A DNA stretch of 64,000 bases from Anoxybacteroides voinovskiense (GCF_014196205.1 NZ_JACIDE010000011.1:36760-100759), one strand, 5' to 3'. Shown: positions 17,102 to 26,276, numbered from the stretch's first letter. The notes: generated by a model from the sequence alone, not told the origin. Numbers and translations are program-made.

Positions 17102-17584
17102 TTGGCAATTGTAAGTTCGGTTATAGCAGTAATAATGGCTTTTCTTATTTTATTTGTACGTATGAAAGCAGCAAAAAAGCCGACGAATGCGAAAAAAATT
17201 ATTTTGCCACCGCTTTTTATGAGCACTGGCTCACTCATGTTTTTAGACCCGCTCTTTCGTGTGACGCGGGCAGAGCTTCTAGAAGCGATTGTGCTCGGCG
17301 CTTTTTTCTCGATTTTTCTCATTAAAACATCGAAATTTGAAATTCGTGATAACCATATCTATTTAAAGCGCTCGAAAGCATTCGTTTGGATTTTAGTAGG
17401 GCTTATTATCATTCGCTTAGCATTAAAATCATATTTAGGGAGAACGATTGATTATCATCAGCTCAGCGGAATGTTTTATTTATTGGCGTTTGCGATGATC
17501 GTTCCGTGGCGTGCTGCGATGTACGTTTCGTATAAGCGTTTAGAAAGACAATTGAAATATGACCCGACCATTCGGCTAACATAA
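17102..17584 (+). CDS. ccdC: CcdC family membrane protein (YneJ)
   Basis: CcdC is a 160-residue multi-spanning membrane protein of unknown function encoded with ccdA. About five hydrophobic helices are visible, the first at residues 1-20, with the conserved P-P-L-F-M-S-T-G-S segment and the cytoplasmic K-F-E-I-R-D-N-H-I-Y-L-K-R-S loop. The start is TTG at 17102, 8 bases after AAAGGATGA; no ATG in frame lies nearby before the first helix. A strong terminator shared with the convergent gene follows. Confidence 0.92.
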   Translation: MAIVSSVIAVIMAFLILFVRMKAAKKPTNAKKIILPPLFMSTGSLMFLDPLFRVTRAELLEAIVLGAFFSIFLIKTSKFEIRDNHIYLKRSKAFVWILVGLIIIRLALKSYLGRTIDYHQLSGMFYLLAFAMIVPWRAAMYVSYKRLERQLKYDPTIRLT

Positions 17585-17613
17585 CAAAAAGATGGGGTTT
17601 CCCATCTTTTTGT
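17584..17613. terminator. Bidirectional terminator between ccdC and the convergent gene
   Basis: ACAAAAAGATGGG and CCCATCTTTTTGT form a 13-bp stem with a 4-base loop. A runs on one side and T runs on the other serve both strands. Confidence 0.92.
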
Positions 17614-17614
17614 T

Positions 17615-18043
17615 TTAGCTTAATAAATGTTTATATGGCGTAAGATCAATTTGTTGTTCGTTCAATGCTTTGACTAAAAATTTATGGTCGCGTTTTGGGG
17701 TTGCGATAATATAGCCGCGGATGACCAAATCTTTCGTAATCGCTGTCGCTTGCTCGTTCAGCGCAAGTTCGCCAATTTTTCCGGCGATTTTTTGCCGGGC
17801 GACATCGCGAAATAATTCTGGCACCGGCTTGACTAACTCTTCAAGTAGCGCCTTTTCCTCCGCTCCCCATAAATGCCGCGTTTGTGTAATGTAATATTCT
17901 TGCCAATCAAGCTCTGATTTTCCATCCGCTTTCGGTAGCCGCTTTAAAAACTTTCGGAACATAAAAAAGCCGCCAATCGACATCGTGACGAACAAAAAGA
18001 CAACCCAAAACAAAATAAACCAAAGAAACCAACCTGTTAACAT
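17615..18043 (-). CDS. yneK: DUF2621 family membrane-anchored protein (YneK)
   Basis: The 142-residue product has an N-terminal membrane helix (about 5-28) followed by a soluble helical domain with L-D-W-Q-E-Y-Y-I and R-H-L-W-G-A-E-E-K-A-L-L-E-E-L. This matches the DUF2621 family, of which B. subtilis YneK is a member. Its function is unknown. It is convergent to ccdC, as in B. subtilis. An AGGTGGGAAG-type ribosome site precedes the ATG. Confidence 0.85.
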   Translation of the reverse strand: MLTGWFLWFILFWVVFLFVTMSIGGFFMFRKFLKRLPKADGKSELDWQEYYITQTRHLWGAEEKALLEELVKPVPELFRDVARQKIAGKIGELALNEQATAITKDLVIRGYIIATPKRDHKFLVKALNEQQIDLTPYKHLLS

Positions 18044-18297
18044 CTTCCCACCTCTATGAGTCCATTCTATGACTCATTATCGCGAAAATCGCGAGTTTTG
18101 GCAAGAATCACGGTTTTTTTCCGTCTGTTACGAAACTGTAATATAACTGTAAAGAAAAGCGCAGAAGCCTTATATATCAATGGATGGCGAAAAGTTATTT
18201 TCTCTGAAAGGGAATGAAAACCAGTGATTCACTTCTCGAAACATGCTAATCTAGTAAATGCGAACGGGAGCCAAAAAGCAACTATGAGGAGGAACCA

Positions 18298-18945
18298 ATG
18301 GTAAAAAAATTTTTTGCAACACTCGCAGTAGTTTGCTGTATGGTCGTAACGTTTACTACACATGAGGGCAGTGCAGCAACCTCGTATACATATTACAAGG
18401 TGCAGCAAGGAGACTCTTTTTATAAAATTGCCCAAAAATATAAAACGACAATCACCGCTTTAAAAACGTTAAACAAACGAGCGAACGACCGACTTGTTGT
18501 CGGCGAAACGTTAAAAGTACCTGTAACGGCGAAAACAACAGTAGGAAAAACAAATTCGAAAGTAAGCATTACTGCCGAAGAACGGAAGCTTTTAGCGCAA
18601 ATTGTTCAGGCGGAAACGGGGTTTAGCGAACCGTTCGCAGGAAAAGTAGAAGTTGCGCTTGTAATTTTGAATCGTGTCAAAAACCCTGCCTTTCCAAATA
18701 CAATTAAAGGTGTTATCTATCAAAAAACAAACGCTGGCTATGCCTTTGTTCCTGTGCGAACAGGGAAATTAGCAAGCATTCAACCAACAAAACAAGACTA
18801 TGCAGCGGTCGATCGGGCGTTAGCGCTCTTTCCGACGGATCAACGTCACTCGTTATATTTTTACAATCCAGCGGTGACGAAAGACAAATGGATGTTGTCA
18901 AGACCTGTGACAATCCGAATTGGTCACCATGTGTTTGCTAGATAA
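18298..18945 (+). CDS. LysM and SleB/CwlJ-type cell wall hydrolase (YkvT-like)
   Basis: This secreted 215-residue protein has a signal peptide (1-26, cleavage after S-A-A), one LysM peptidoglycan-binding domain (about 31-76, with Q-G-D-S-F-Y-K-I-A-Q-K-Y) and a Hydrolase_2 domain (about 98-213). The catalytic-type start is L-A-Q-I-V-Q-A-E-T-G-F-S-E-P-F-G/A, followed by the A-L-V-I-L-N-R-V segment. Domain order matches YkvT and related enzymes of the SleB family used in cortex or vegetative wall hydrolysis. An AGGAGGAA site precedes the ATG. Whether it acts in spores is not shown. Confidence 0.9.
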   Translation: MVKKFFATLAVVCCMVVTFTTHEGSAATSYTYYKVQQGDSFYKIAQKYKTTITALKTLNKRANDRLVVGETLKVPVTAKTTVGKTNSKVSITAEERKLLAQIVQAETGFSEPFAGKVEVALVILNRVKNPAFPNTIKGVIYQKTNAGYAFVPVRTGKLASIQPTKQDYAAVDRALALFPTDQRHSLYFYNPAVTKDKWMLSRPVTIRIGHHVFAR

Positions 18946-18973
18946 AAAAGAGGATGGAGTCATCCTCTTTTTT
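18944..18973. terminator. Bidirectional terminator between the hydrolase and sspP
   Basis: AAAAAAGAGGAT pairs with ATCCTCTTTTTT around a 6-base loop. The right arm overlaps the sspP stop codon on the minus strand. Confidence 0.9.
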
Positions 18974-19112
18974 ACATATCATGGCTTGAATTGTGCTTTT
19001 GCCGGGTGTGGTTATGGTTTTTCACTTTTTTCGATCCGTCTAGCGGCTCTGGTTGACCACTTTCTTTCGGTGCGTTTTTTCGCATATCTTTGCTTGTGTT
19101 TTTGTTTGTCAT
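18972..19112 (-). CDS. sspP: Small acid-soluble spore protein P
   Basis: This minus-strand frame gives a 46-residue, very hydrophilic protein beginning [16 protein letters not shown] and containing [14 protein letters not shown] and the tail [10 protein letters not shown]. This is the SspP pattern almost residue for residue. An AGGAGGCG site precedes the ATG at 19112. SspP is a minor forespore protein expressed late under sigma-G in B. subtilis, where sspP and sspO form an operon upstream of citB. Here another gene and strand changes separate them. Confidence 0.9.
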   Translation of the reverse strand: MTNKNTSKDMRKNAPKESGQPEPLDGSKKVKNHNHTRQKHNSSHDM

Positions 19113-19227
19113 CGTCTCCGCCTCCTTCTGTTATTAGAATGGCAACATCGCTTTTTCTTTATTCATCGTATAAATTTCTAGCGATTTGACACGATAAGAA
19201 ATACGAAAGCAGAAGGAGGGAAAGAAT

Positions 19228-19488
19228 ATGCCGTATCATAAAGATAAACAAGAAGCGTTCCAAGCAGCGGAAAAAGGGACGATGGAAGCGAAGGAATGGT
19301 ACGATCATTTAGTGCGCGATCAAGCGGATTATGGAAGCCAGCTAAAGCATTTAAAACAAGAAGTAAACGAAGCGTTTGAACAAATTAACAACGCGATGGA
19401 AGTCGCCTCCGAAACGCAACGTATACGGCTTGAGCAATTCCGCCAAGATTTGCAAGGGATTGTCAATGAAGTGAATGGGCTGCAATGA
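19228..19488 (+). CDS. Small coiled-coil protein, YtzC/DUF2524-like
   Basis: The 86-residue product is charged and almost entirely helical, with heptad-like spacing from about residue 35 to the end (L-K-H-L-K-Q-E-V-N-E-A-F-E-Q-I-N-N). Its plan recalls YtzC-type (DUF2524) small spore-former proteins, and the similarity is modest. It lacks the P-D-D-R-S-D-N motif of Tlp, which might have been expected at this place. An AGGAGGGAAAG site precedes the ATG. A terminator follows. Function unknown. Confidence 0.7.
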   Translation: MPYHKDKQEAFQAAEKGTMEAKEWYDHLVRDQADYGSQLKHLKQEVNEAFEQINNAMEVASETQRIRLEQFRQDLQGIVNEVNGLQ

Positions 19489-19517
19489 AAAGGGAATGTC
19501 ACTTGACATTCCCTTTT
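19488..19517. terminator. Terminator after the coiled-coil gene
   Basis: AAAAGGGAATGTC and GACATTCCCTTTT form a 13-bp stem with a 4-base loop, overlapping the stop codon; A and T runs on the two sides allow use from both strands, including by sspO. Confidence 0.88.
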
Positions 19518-19549
19518 CACACGGTCGGTTAAGACAATTTGGAGGAGCA

Positions 19550-19699
19550 TTATTGATTCTTTTTTCTTTTTTTGTTATTTTGCCGCTGCGCCTCTGTTAA
19601 CGGTTCGTTTGCAAACTCTTCGTTATAGCCGGCCCCCATTCCTTGAGCGCTTGCTGCGTTCATCCCTGGAATGACGTGGTTTGCTTTTCGTTTTCCCAT
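19550..19699 (-). CDS. sspO: Small acid-soluble spore protein O
   Basis: The 49-residue product reads [20 protein letters not shown], then G-A-G-Y-N-E-E, and ends [14 protein letters not shown]. It matches SspO (CotK) along its whole length. A GGGGGTGAAA site precedes the ATG at 19699. It lies divergent from aconitase, as in B. subtilis, and is expected to be made in the forespore. Confidence 0.92.
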   Translation of the reverse strand: MGKRKANHVIPGMNAASAQGMGAGYNEEFANEPLTEAQRQNNKKRKKNQ

Positions 19700-19850
19700 T
19701 TGTTTCACCCCCGCTAGTAGTTTGCGGCAGCAAGGAAAATTTATTCTTTTGCGTAAGAAACGAGGGAATAATTATTTACAATTCATAGTGGCTTATAATA
19801 AGATAAAAGCGTACCAATTTTACGGGTTTTGGGAGAATTCGTACTATTTT

Positions 19851-19880
19851 TTCGACGAATGGGCGGAAAAGTAGTATAGT
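19851..19880 (+). promoter_or_regulatory. Candidate aconitase promoter
   Basis: TTCGAC (19851-19856), an 18-base spacer and TATAGT (19875-19880) lie about 22 bases before the acnA start. The -35 match is weak, as might be expected for a promoter under regulatory control. I see no clear CcpC box pair. Confidence 0.4.
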
Positions 19881-19901
19881 ATGAACTGAGGGGGTATACA
19901 T

Positions 19902-22613
19902 ATGGCAAAGCAAGATGTATTTAACGCCCGCGCTTCATTTGACGTAAACGGGAAAAAATACAACTACTACCGTTTGCAAGCGCTTGAAGAAGCGGGAGTC
20001 GGCAACGTTTCTCGTCTGCCTTATTCGATTAAAGTGTTGTTGGAGTCCGTTCTTCGCCAAGTAGACGGCCGCGTCATTACGAAAGAGCATGTCGAAAACT
20101 TGGCAAAATGGGGAACACCGGAAGTAAAAGACATCGATGTTCCATTTAAGCCGTCCCGTGTCATTTTACAAGACTTTACAGGTGTGCCTGCAGTCGTTGA
20201 CTTAGCTTCGATGCGTAAAGCAATGGCGGATATCGGCGGAGATCCGTACGAAATCAATCCAGAAATTCCGGTTGACCTTGTCATTGACCACTCGGTGCAA
20301 GTCGATAAAGCAGGAACAGACGATGCGCTTGAGTACAACATGAACTTAGAATTTGAGCGCAACGCAGAGCGCTACAAGTTTTTGAAATGGGCGCAAAAAG
20401 CGTTTAACAACTACCGCGCAGTTCCGCCAGCAACAGGAATCGTTCACCAAGTGAACTTAGAATATTTAGCAAACGTTGTGCATGCGGTAGAAGGAGAGAA
20501 CGGCGAATATGAAGCGTTCCCAGACACGCTCGTCGGTACAGACTCCCATACAACGATGATTAACGGTATCGGCGTACTTGGTTGGGGCGTTGGTGGAATT
20601 GAAGCAGAAGCGGGAATGCTTGGACAACCTTCTTACTTCCCAGTGCCAGAAGTTGTCGGCGTTCGCTTAACAGGCAAATTGCCAAACGGCACAACTGCGA
20701 CAGACCTTGCGCTAAAAGTAACGCAAGTGCTTCGGAAAAAAGGCGTTGTCGGCAAATTCGTTGAATTTTTCGGACCAGGTGTTGCTACACTTCCGCTCGC
20801 AGATCGTGCGACGGTCGCAAACATGGCGCCAGAGTACGGGGCAACGTGCGGCTTCTTCCCGGTAGATGCAGAGGCGCTTGACTATTTGCGTTTAACAGGC
20901 CGCGACGAACACCATGTGCAAGTCGTCGAAGCATATTGCAAAGCAAACGGCTTATTCTATACGCCGGACGCAGAAGAGCCAGTGTTTACAGATGTGGTGG
21001 AAATCAACTTGTCTGATATTGAAGCAAATCTTTCTGGTCCAAAACGTCCGCAAGATTTAATTCCGCTTTCGAAAATGAAAGAATCGTTCCGTGAAGCGGT
21101 AAAAGCGCCGCAAGGAAACCAAGGATTCGGCTTGACAGAAGCGGATCTTGATAAAGAAATGACCGTTACATTAAACGGCGAAGAAGTGAAAATGAAAACG
21201 GGCGCGATTGCGATTGCCGCCATTACAAGCTGTACGAACACATCGAACCCATACGTGTTAATCGGTGCTGGTTTAGTGGCGAAAAAAGCGGTCGAAAAAG
21301 GATTAAAAGTTCCGAAATACGTAAAAACATCGCTCGCTCCAGGTTCGAAAGTCGTTACAGGGTACTTAAAAGATTCTGGCTTGCTTCCGTACTTAGAGCA
21401 AATCGGCTTTAACATCGTCGGCTACGGTTGTACGACATGTATTGGAAACTCAGGACCACTTGCACCTGAATTAGAGAAAGCGATTGCGGAAAACGACTTG
21501 CTTGTCACAAGCGTCCTTTCTGGTAACCGCAACTTTGAAGGGCGGATCCATCCGCTTGTGAAAGGAAACTACTTAGCATCGCCGCCGCTTGTCGTTGCAT
21601 ACGCTTTAGCTGGCACGGTCGACATCGACTTATTAAATGAGCCGATCGGCAAAGACAAAGACGACAATGACGTATACTTTAACGACATTTGGCCGACGAC
21701 AGAAGAAGTAAAAGAAGTCGTGAAACAAACCGTCACACCAGAGCTGTTCCGGAAAGAATATGAGCGCGTGTTCGATGACAATGCACGTTGGAACGCCATC
21801 GAAACAACGGACGAACCGCTCTATCAATGGGACGAGGATTCGACATACATTCAAAATCCGCCGTTCTTTGAAGGGCTTTCTCCGGAAGTTCGCCAAGTTC
21901 AGCCGCTTACAGGCTTGCGTGTCGTCGGCAAGTTTGGCGACTCGGTGACAACCGACCATATTTCACCAGCTGGCTCCATCGGCAAAAACACGCCAGCAGG
22001 CCAATACCTCATTTCGAAAGGCGTCGATCCGAAAGATTTCAACTCTTACGGTTCTCGCCGCGGCAACCACGAAGTAATGATGCGCGGAACGTTTGCGAAC
22101 ATCCGTATTCGCAACCAAATCGCGCCAGGCACAGAAGGCGGGTATACAACTTATTGGCCAACAGGCGAAGTAATGTCGATTTACGATGCGTGCATGAAAT
22201 ATAAACAAGAAGGCACAGGACTTGTCGTTATCGCCGGCAAAGACTACGGAATGGGAAGCTCTCGCGACTGGGCGGCAAAAGGGACATTCTTGTTAGGCAT
22301 TAAAACGGTAATTGCCGAAAGCTTTGAGCGCATCCACCGCTCGAACCTCGTCTTAATGGGCGTCTTGCCGCTTCAGTTTAAAGACGGAGAAAATGCGGAA
22401 ACGCTTGGGCTTACTGGAAAAGAAACGTTCGAAATTCACATTGATGAAAACGTCAAACCGCGCGATTATGTAAAAGTAACGGCAACTGACGAAGCAGGCA
22501 ACAAAAAAGAATTTGAAGTGCTCGTCCGCTTCGATAGTGAAGTCGAGATTGACTACTACCGTCACGGCGGTATTTTACAAATGGTATTGCGCGAAAAATT
22601 GCATCAGAAATAA
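19902..22613 (+). CDS. acnA: Aconitate hydratase (aconitase A)
   Basis: Aconitase interconverts citrate and isocitrate in the TCA cycle and, when its iron-sulfur cluster is lost, binds RNA in Bacillus. The 903-residue length and the cluster cysteines, one in T-S-C-T-N-T-S-N-P near 443 and two in [10 protein letters not shown] near 509 and 512, identify the AcnA/IRP type. The C-terminal swivel domain has [10 protein letters not shown] and R-I-H-R-S-N-L-V. The ATG follows GAGGGGG. It is monocistronic with a terminator behind it. Confidence 0.98.
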   Translation: MAKQDVFNARASFDVNGKKYNYYRLQALEEAGVGNVSRLPYSIKVLLESVLRQVDGRVITKEHVENLAKWGTPEVKDIDVPFKPSRVILQDFTGVPAVVDLASMRKAMADIGGDPYEINPEIPVDLVIDHSVQVDKAGTDDALEYNMNLEFERNAERYKFLKWAQKAFNNYRAVPPATGIVHQVNLEYLANVVHAVEGENGEYEAFPDTLVGTDSHTTMINGIGVLGWGVGGIEAEAGMLGQPSYFPVPEVVGVRLTGKLPNGTTATDLALKVTQVLRKKGVVGKFVEFFGPGVATLPLADRATVANMAPEYGATCGFFPVDAEALDYLRLTGRDEHHVQVVEAYCKANGLFYTPDAEEPVFTDVVEINLSDIEANLSGPKRPQDLIPLSKMKESFREAVKAPQGNQGFGLTEADLDKEMTVTLNGEEVKMKTGAIAIAAITSCTNTSNPYVLIGAGLVAKKAVEKGLKVPKYVKTSLAPGSKVVTGYLKDSGLLPYLEQIGFNIVGYGCTTCIGNSGPLAPELEKAIAENDLLVTSVLSGNRNFEGRIHPLVKGNYLASPPLVVAYALAGTVDIDLLNEPIGKDKDDNDVYFNDIWPTTEEVKEVVKQTVTPELFRKEYERVFDDNARWNAIETTDEPLYQWDEDSTYIQNPPFFEGLSPEVRQVQPLTGLRVVGKFGDSVTTDHISPAGSIGKNTPAGQYLISKGVDPKDFNSYGSRRGNHEVMMRGTFANIRIRNQIAPGTEGGYTTYWPTGEVMSIYDACMKYKQEGTGLVVIAGKDYGMGSSRDWAAKGTFLLGIKTVIAESFERIHRSNLVLMGVLPLQFKDGENAETLGLTGKETFEIHIDENVKPRDYVKVTATDEAGNKKEFEVLVRFDSEVEIDYYRHGGILQMVLREKLHQK

Positions 22614-22618
22614 TGAAG

Positions 22619-22646
22619 AAGGGTGTCCTTGTTGGGCACCCTTTTT
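22619..22646 (+). terminator. Terminator after acnA
   Basis: AAGGGTG (22619-22625) pairs with CACCCTT (22637-22643), extended inward by CC/GG, followed by T residues. Confidence 0.85.
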
Positions 22647-22658
22647 GTTAGAAAAAGA

Positions 22659-22793
22659 CTATTTTTTATTGCTTCGTTTTGCCGCATTTTCTAATTCGCT
22701 TTTTGGGTCAGGTGTCCATCCGTCTTGTCCGAACCCTTGTGGATTAACGCCTGGTGCTTTCGTTCCGCGATTTTTTCCACCATTTTTCGCCAT
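22659..22793 (-). CDS. sspL: Small acid-soluble spore protein L
   Basis: The 44-residue product has the SspL layout: a basic start, then A-P-G-V-N-P-Q-G, a short acidic middle and D-P-K-S-E-L-E-N-A-A-K-R-S-N-K-K. The ATG at 22793 follows AAGGGGGTGAAAAC; the longer frame to 22877 lacks a ribosome site and was not used. SspL is a minor forespore protein in Bacillus. The gene is convergent with acnA. Confidence 0.82.
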   Translation of the reverse strand: MAKNGGKNRGTKAPGVNPQGFGQDGWTPDPKSELENAAKRSNKK

Positions 22794-22934
22794 TGTTTTC
22801 ACCCCCTTATGGATATCGTTGCCTATCGGTGAAAAACTATGTTTAAGAAAGCTTTGTCGAAAATATTTTTTTGGCAACCATAAGATGCAAGAAACCTTGA
22901 TATATCAACATTTCTATAGGGAGGAGAGAAGACG

Positions 22935-23396
22935 ATGAATCGTGCGTTAAAAACAGCATTATGGACGATTGCCTTTGCCCAATTTTTAAAAATCCCGTTG
23001 AAAAAATGGGAGACTGGAAAGTGGTGTTGGGCGCATTTTTTTGAAACGGGTGGGATGCCAAGCTCCCACTCCGCAGGCGTTTCGTCGCTAGCAACGTTTA
23101 TTGCGTTGAAGCGTGGGATACGAACGGTTGATTTTGCGCTCGCGGCTCTTTTTGGCTTAATTGTCATGTATGACGCTCAAGGGGTGCGACGGCAAGCAGG
23201 GGAGCTGGCGATTCGCCTCAATGAGTTGGCGGAAGATGTAATGCGCCTCGAGCAAAACCCGAAAGAAACGCTATATGAGAAAAAGCAGGCACGTCTTCGC
23301 GAGCGGCTTGGTCATCAACCAATTGAGGTCGTTGGCGGGGCGCTGCTTGGAATGGCAACAGGTTTCTTGTCGTATGTATTCGCTCGAAAAAGCTAG
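22935..23396 (+). CDS. Divergent PAP2 family membrane protein (YuiD-like, DUF212)
   Basis: The 153-residue protein has the DUF212 (divergent PAP2) features: F-x-K-I-P near the start, the phosphatase-like G-M-P-S-S-H-S-A motif near residue 42 and a G-A-L-L-G-M-A-T-G membrane helix at the end. Family members are integral membrane proteins related to acid phosphatases/haloperoxidases, without a proven substrate. An AGGGAGGAGAG site precedes the ATG. A central charged, helical stretch (about 95-125) distinguishes it from shorter relatives. Confidence 0.85.
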   Translation: MNRALKTALWTIAFAQFLKIPLKKWETGKWCWAHFFETGGMPSSHSAGVSSLATFIALKRGIRTVDFALAALFGLIVMYDAQGVRRQAGELAIRLNELAEDVMRLEQNPKETLYEKKQARLRERLGHQPIEVVGGALLGMATGFLSYVFARKS

Positions 23397-23453
23397 CCAT
23401 CGTCGAAAAAATGCGATAAGATGAAAGCGACTACATGAGTTGGGAGAGAGAGT

Positions 23454-23750
23454 ATGGGGAAGCAAACGATCGCGCAATATTTTGCGTTTCTTGAAAGCAA
23501 AGGTTTTCGTTTAGAGGAAGACGTATTTCGTTTCGTGCAGTTTGGACAACAATATGCGCAGGCAAGCGACGAACTGACGATTATCGCGCTTGAATGGACG
23601 TTGAAAGTGCAGCGCCAATTTGATGGGAGTTTTTTTCTTGCGTTATTAGAGGAGTGGAAGCAACAGCAAATTACAACGCGCCAACAAGCGCGTTTGTTTA
23701 TGAAAGAAAAAGGATTTATCACGAGTGTTGATTATCCATTATTTTACTAA
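23454..23750 (+). CDS. Hypothetical 98-residue protein
   Basis: I do not recognise this protein securely. It is helical, begins with a segment predicted to fold as a small winged-helix-like unit (I-A-Q-Y-F-A-F-L-E-S-K-G-F-R-L-E-E-D), and has A-L-E-W-T-L-K and L-L-E-E-W-K-Q-Q-Q-I-T-T-R-Q-Q-A. The latter recalls the W-x-x-x-x-I-x-T-x-x-x-A pattern of DnaD/DnaB C-terminal domains. It is far shorter than DnaD. A GGGAGAGAG site precedes the ATG. The function is unknown. Confidence 0.65.
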   Translation: MGKQTIAQYFAFLESKGFRLEEDVFRFVQFGQQYAQASDELTIIALEWTLKVQRQFDGSFFLALLEEWKQQQITTRQQARLFMKEKGFITSVDYPLFY

Positions 23751-23777
23751 AAACACAGAATCATTTGACTGAACACA

Positions 23778-23915
23778 AGCTTTTCTGCCTCTTCCCTCGA
23801 ACAAGAACGCCGGCGGGCAAATGTCATTTGCCCGCAAAGCGTTCATTGTTCGAGGAGGGCATGCTAATACTCCCAGTCGGCAAGCGAACCGCTTGCCGAC
23901 TACGGCAGAAAAGCT
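23778..23915. repeat. Three-stem palindromic element
   Basis: An outer 12-bp perfect repeat (AGCTTTTCTGCC 23778-23789 with GGCAGAAAAGCT 23904-23915) encloses two hairpins. One is long (CCTCGAACAA-GAACGC 23795-23810 with GCGTTC-A-TTGTTCGAGG 23839-23855, tipped by a 10-bp stem 23814-23834). The other is a perfect 12-bp stem (23875-23886 with 23890-23901). The whole folds into a closed three-way junction. The intergenic region 23751-24011 has no gene. Confidence 0.75.
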
Positions 23916-24011
23916 AGGAATAGAGCGATTTCAACTGGTTTTTAATGGTTAATCAACACGCCTGAGGATTTATTCACGAATAAAACCATCCTCAAGCGAT
24001 GCGAGGATGGT

Positions 24012-24929
24012 TTATAAAGTGAACCCGTTTTTCCGCCGCTTTTCTAGCCATAAGGAAAGCGGGAGTTCGGCGATGACCATGCCGATTAAAATGCCGCTAC
24101 AGCCGATGAGGTCGAATGCTGAAAGCCGTTCGCCCGCCCAAATATAAGCAGTGATAGCAGCAAATACTGGTTCCATCGAAAAAATAAGAGCAACGCGGGC
24201 AGGGGTCGTATATTTTTGAAAATTCGTCTGAATTAAAAAGGCGGCGACAGTAGCAAATAACGACGTAATGAGCAGTGCTGTCCACACTTCTTTGCGCGCG
24301 AAAATAGCATAATTCCATGTCGGTTCTTCAAATAGAACGGCAAAAATAGAACATGTCACGGCAACAGTAAAAATTTGTACGATCGTTAATAATAGTGCCG
24401 GATAATGACTGGCATATTTTCCGGTAATGACAATATGGAAGGCAAACGAAATGGCGCAAAAAAAGACGAATAAATCGCCGCGGTTGATGGACCATTCTCC
24501 GCCGTTCACCGTTAAAAAATATAAGCCGACCGTCGCCATCATCGCCCCGAGTACGGCGTTGGCGGTCGGTTTTTGTTTTAGAAAAAGGAAGGCGAGAAAC
24601 GGAACGATAACGACGCTAAGCCCCGTAATAAACCCTGCGTTTGCGGACGTTGTATATAACAACCCAATCGTTTGTAACGCGTAGCCGCTAAAAAGCCAAA
24701 CGCCCATCCATCCTCCGGCAATGAGTACTGGTCGGTTGATCGACCGAAGCAACGGGCGATGAAAGAGGCATGCCCAAACGAGCAAAAAAATTCCTGCGAG
24801 CCAAAACCGAACAGCGTTAAACGAAAGTGGCGGCAAAAAAGAAATGGCGTTTTGCACGACGACAAACGTCGCCCCCCAGACAAATGCAACGAAAAGTAAA
24901 CTAACATCAGCACCCCATTGTTTTTTCAT
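24012..24929 (-). CDS. EamA family (DMT) transporter
   Basis: This 305-residue protein has ten predicted membrane helices in two repeated EamA halves. The first starts A-D-V-S-L-L-F-V-A-F-V-W-G and carries the conserved P-L-S-F-N-A-V-R-F-W segment; the second ends with I-F-S-M-E-P-V-F-A-A, the typical E-P motif of drug/metabolite transporters. Substrates in the family are varied (amino acids, metabolites) and cannot be assigned. A GAAAGGGATG site precedes the ATG. It stands alone on its strand. Confidence 0.9.
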   Translation of the reverse strand: MKKQWGADVSLLFVAFVWGATFVVVQNAISFLPPLSFNAVRFWLAGIFLLVWACLFHRPLLRSINRPVLIAGGWMGVWLFSGYALQTIGLLYTTSANAGFITGLSVVIVPFLAFLFLKQKPTANAVLGAMMATVGLYFLTVNGGEWSINRGDLFVFFCAISFAFHIVITGKYASHYPALLLTIVQIFTVAVTCSIFAVLFEEPTWNYAIFARKEVWTALLITSLFATVAAFLIQTNFQKYTTPARVALIFSMEPVFAAITAYIWAGERLSAFDLIGCSGILIGMVIAELPLSLWLEKRRKNGFTL

Positions 24930-25112
24930 TTTTCATCCCTTTCATATACATAAATGACAAAATATAGACGTAAATCTAAATGAAACTAATGTTACTTTAC
25001 CATCATTTTCGGAAAATTTCCATCCTTTTTTCTAAAAACGGGGGAGTAGTTATGTTTGGGAAAGGTTTGTTGTATAATAAAAAGAAGAATGATGGTGGAA
25101 GGATGACGAACA

Positions 25113-25793
25113 GTGGACGTAATCATTCAGTGGACGTACATAACGCCGAAAAAACAAGAAGTGGTGTTCACTTCTGACCTTCTCCCGGCGGAAAAAGCGC
25201 TTTTATTAGCGGAAGATTTGGAAAAAACGGGGCGCGTGAAAGAATTAGTATTTATTGACCGGCGCAATACCGAGTGGACGAAAAAAGAACTAGCCAAACT
25301 ATTACAAGAAATTGAAACAGAGCCACATGATATTGTTGCTTATTTTGATGGGGGATTCGATAAAGAAACGCAAGAGGCAGGAGTCGGAGCGGTTGTCTAT
25401 TACAAACAAAACCAGCAGCCGTATCGTCTGCGGGCGAATCGACGGCTAGGGCAACTGACGTCGAATAACGAGGCGGAGTATGCGGCGTTTTGGTTTTTAG
25501 TGCAGATGTTAGAGGAGCTCGGGGTGCATCATTTGCCTGTTGTTTTTCGCGGCGACTCGCACGTTGTGCTCAATCAGTTATCTGGGGCGTGGCCGTGTTT
25601 TGAAAAAGAGTCGAGTGCATGGCTTGACCGCATCGAGGAGAAACTAAACGAGCTTGGCATTCAGCCGATTTATGAGCCGATTTCGCGCAAACAAAATAAA
25701 GAAGCGGATCAGCTGGCGAGCCAAGCGCTCGAGGGGAAAATGGTTACGAGTACGATCGAGCTTGCAAAGAAAGGGAACGACAGTGATGAGTAA
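25113..25793 (+). CDS. RNase H-like protein (YpeP-type)
   Basis: A 226-residue protein with an N-terminal region of unknown fold (about 1-70) and a type 1 RNase H domain (about 72-205). The four catalytic acidic residues appear in place: Asp79 in Y-F-D-G-G, Glu122 in N-N-E-A-E-Y, Asp148 in R-G-D-S-H and Asp199 in K-E-A-D-Q-L-A. It may therefore cut RNA in RNA/DNA hybrids. The GTG at 25113 follows AAGGATGA. The next gene overlaps its end, a pairing like ypeP-ypeQ of Bacillus. Confidence 0.85.
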   Translation: MDVIIQWTYITPKKQEVVFTSDLLPAEKALLLAEDLEKTGRVKELVFIDRRNTEWTKKELAKLLQEIETEPHDIVAYFDGGFDKETQEAGVGAVVYYKQNQQPYRLRANRRLGQLTSNNEAEYAAFWFLVQMLEELGVHHLPVVFRGDSHVVLNQLSGAWPCFEKESSAWLDRIEEKLNELGIQPIYEPISRKQNKEADQLASQALEGKMVTSTIELAKKGNDSDE

Positions 25794-25995
25794 AGAAGAA
25801 AAGCTTTCGAAACGAAAAGAAATATTAGAAAAACTAAACGACCTCCATCATTCGTATTGTGAAGGGTGTTTTCTAAAAGCTACGTTTCGCAAAGAAATCG
25901 GAAAAACGTATGCGCAGTCGTTTTGCATTACGAAGTGTACGGTTGGGGAAAAGATAAAAGGGTACGGAGAAATGTTATTGGCGGTTTCTCGATAA
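25786..25995 (+). CDS. Small zinc-finger protein (YpeQ-like)
   Basis: The 69-residue product has C-E-G-C and C-I-T-K-C about 25 residues apart, a plausible four-cysteine zinc site, in a Lys- and Glu-rich protein. The ATG at 25786 overlaps the end of the RNase H-like gene by 8 bases, implying coupled translation. It resembles YpeQ, a conserved unknown of Bacillus. Its function is unknown; association with nucleic acid is likely from the context. Confidence 0.8.
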   Translation: MSKEEKLSKRKEILEKLNDLHHSYCEGCFLKATFRKEIGKTYAQSFCITKCTVGEKIKGYGEMLLAVSR

Positions 25996-26024
25996 AAGGC
26001 TGACCTTAATGGGCAGCCTTTTTA
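25995..26024. terminator. Terminator between the zinc-finger gene and a convergent gene
   Basis: AAAGGCTG pairs with CAGCCTTT, extended by CC/GG with one mismatch, followed by T residues that overlap the stop of the convergent gene. Confidence 0.8.
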
Positions 26025-26276
26025 CTGCAGCGCTTCGTTTAGTTGATGTTCGGCTTGTTTCAATCGCTGTTCGCATTTGGCGAGGAACGAGTCATCGACG
26101 CCCGTTCGTTCGCTACGAATGCGTGTTAATTGTTCATAGGCGTTCGTAATTGATTGTTTAGCTTCCGCGAGCATGTCGCGGTCGAGGCTCATCGTTGCCG
26201 AACCGACCATTTTTTGCGCCGTGTCGACAAACATTTCAAGCTGTTTCAAATCATTGTAGCCAGTGTGAAGTTCCAT
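26022..26276 (-). CDS. DUF2564 family protein
   Basis: The 84-residue product is helical with the family-like segments Y-N-D-L-K-Q-L-E-M-F-V-x-x-A-Q-K-M-V-G-S-A-T-M-S and T-G-V-D-D-S-F-L-x-x-C-E-Q, and it ends in a coiled-coil tail. This matches DUF2564, a group of short proteins of spore formers with no known role. The ATG at 26276 follows AGGAGGTGGG; an in-frame GTG at 26285 lies in the ribosome site itself. Confidence 0.75.
   Translation of the reverse strand: MELHTGYNDLKQLEMFVDTAQKMVGSATMSLDRDMLAEAKQSITNAYEQLTRIRSERTGVDDSFLAKCEQRLKQAEHQLNEALQ

Noticed and set aside
20957..21415. A 152-residue minus-strand frame inside aconitase
   Set aside because: It is antisense to the cluster-binding region of a highly conserved gene.
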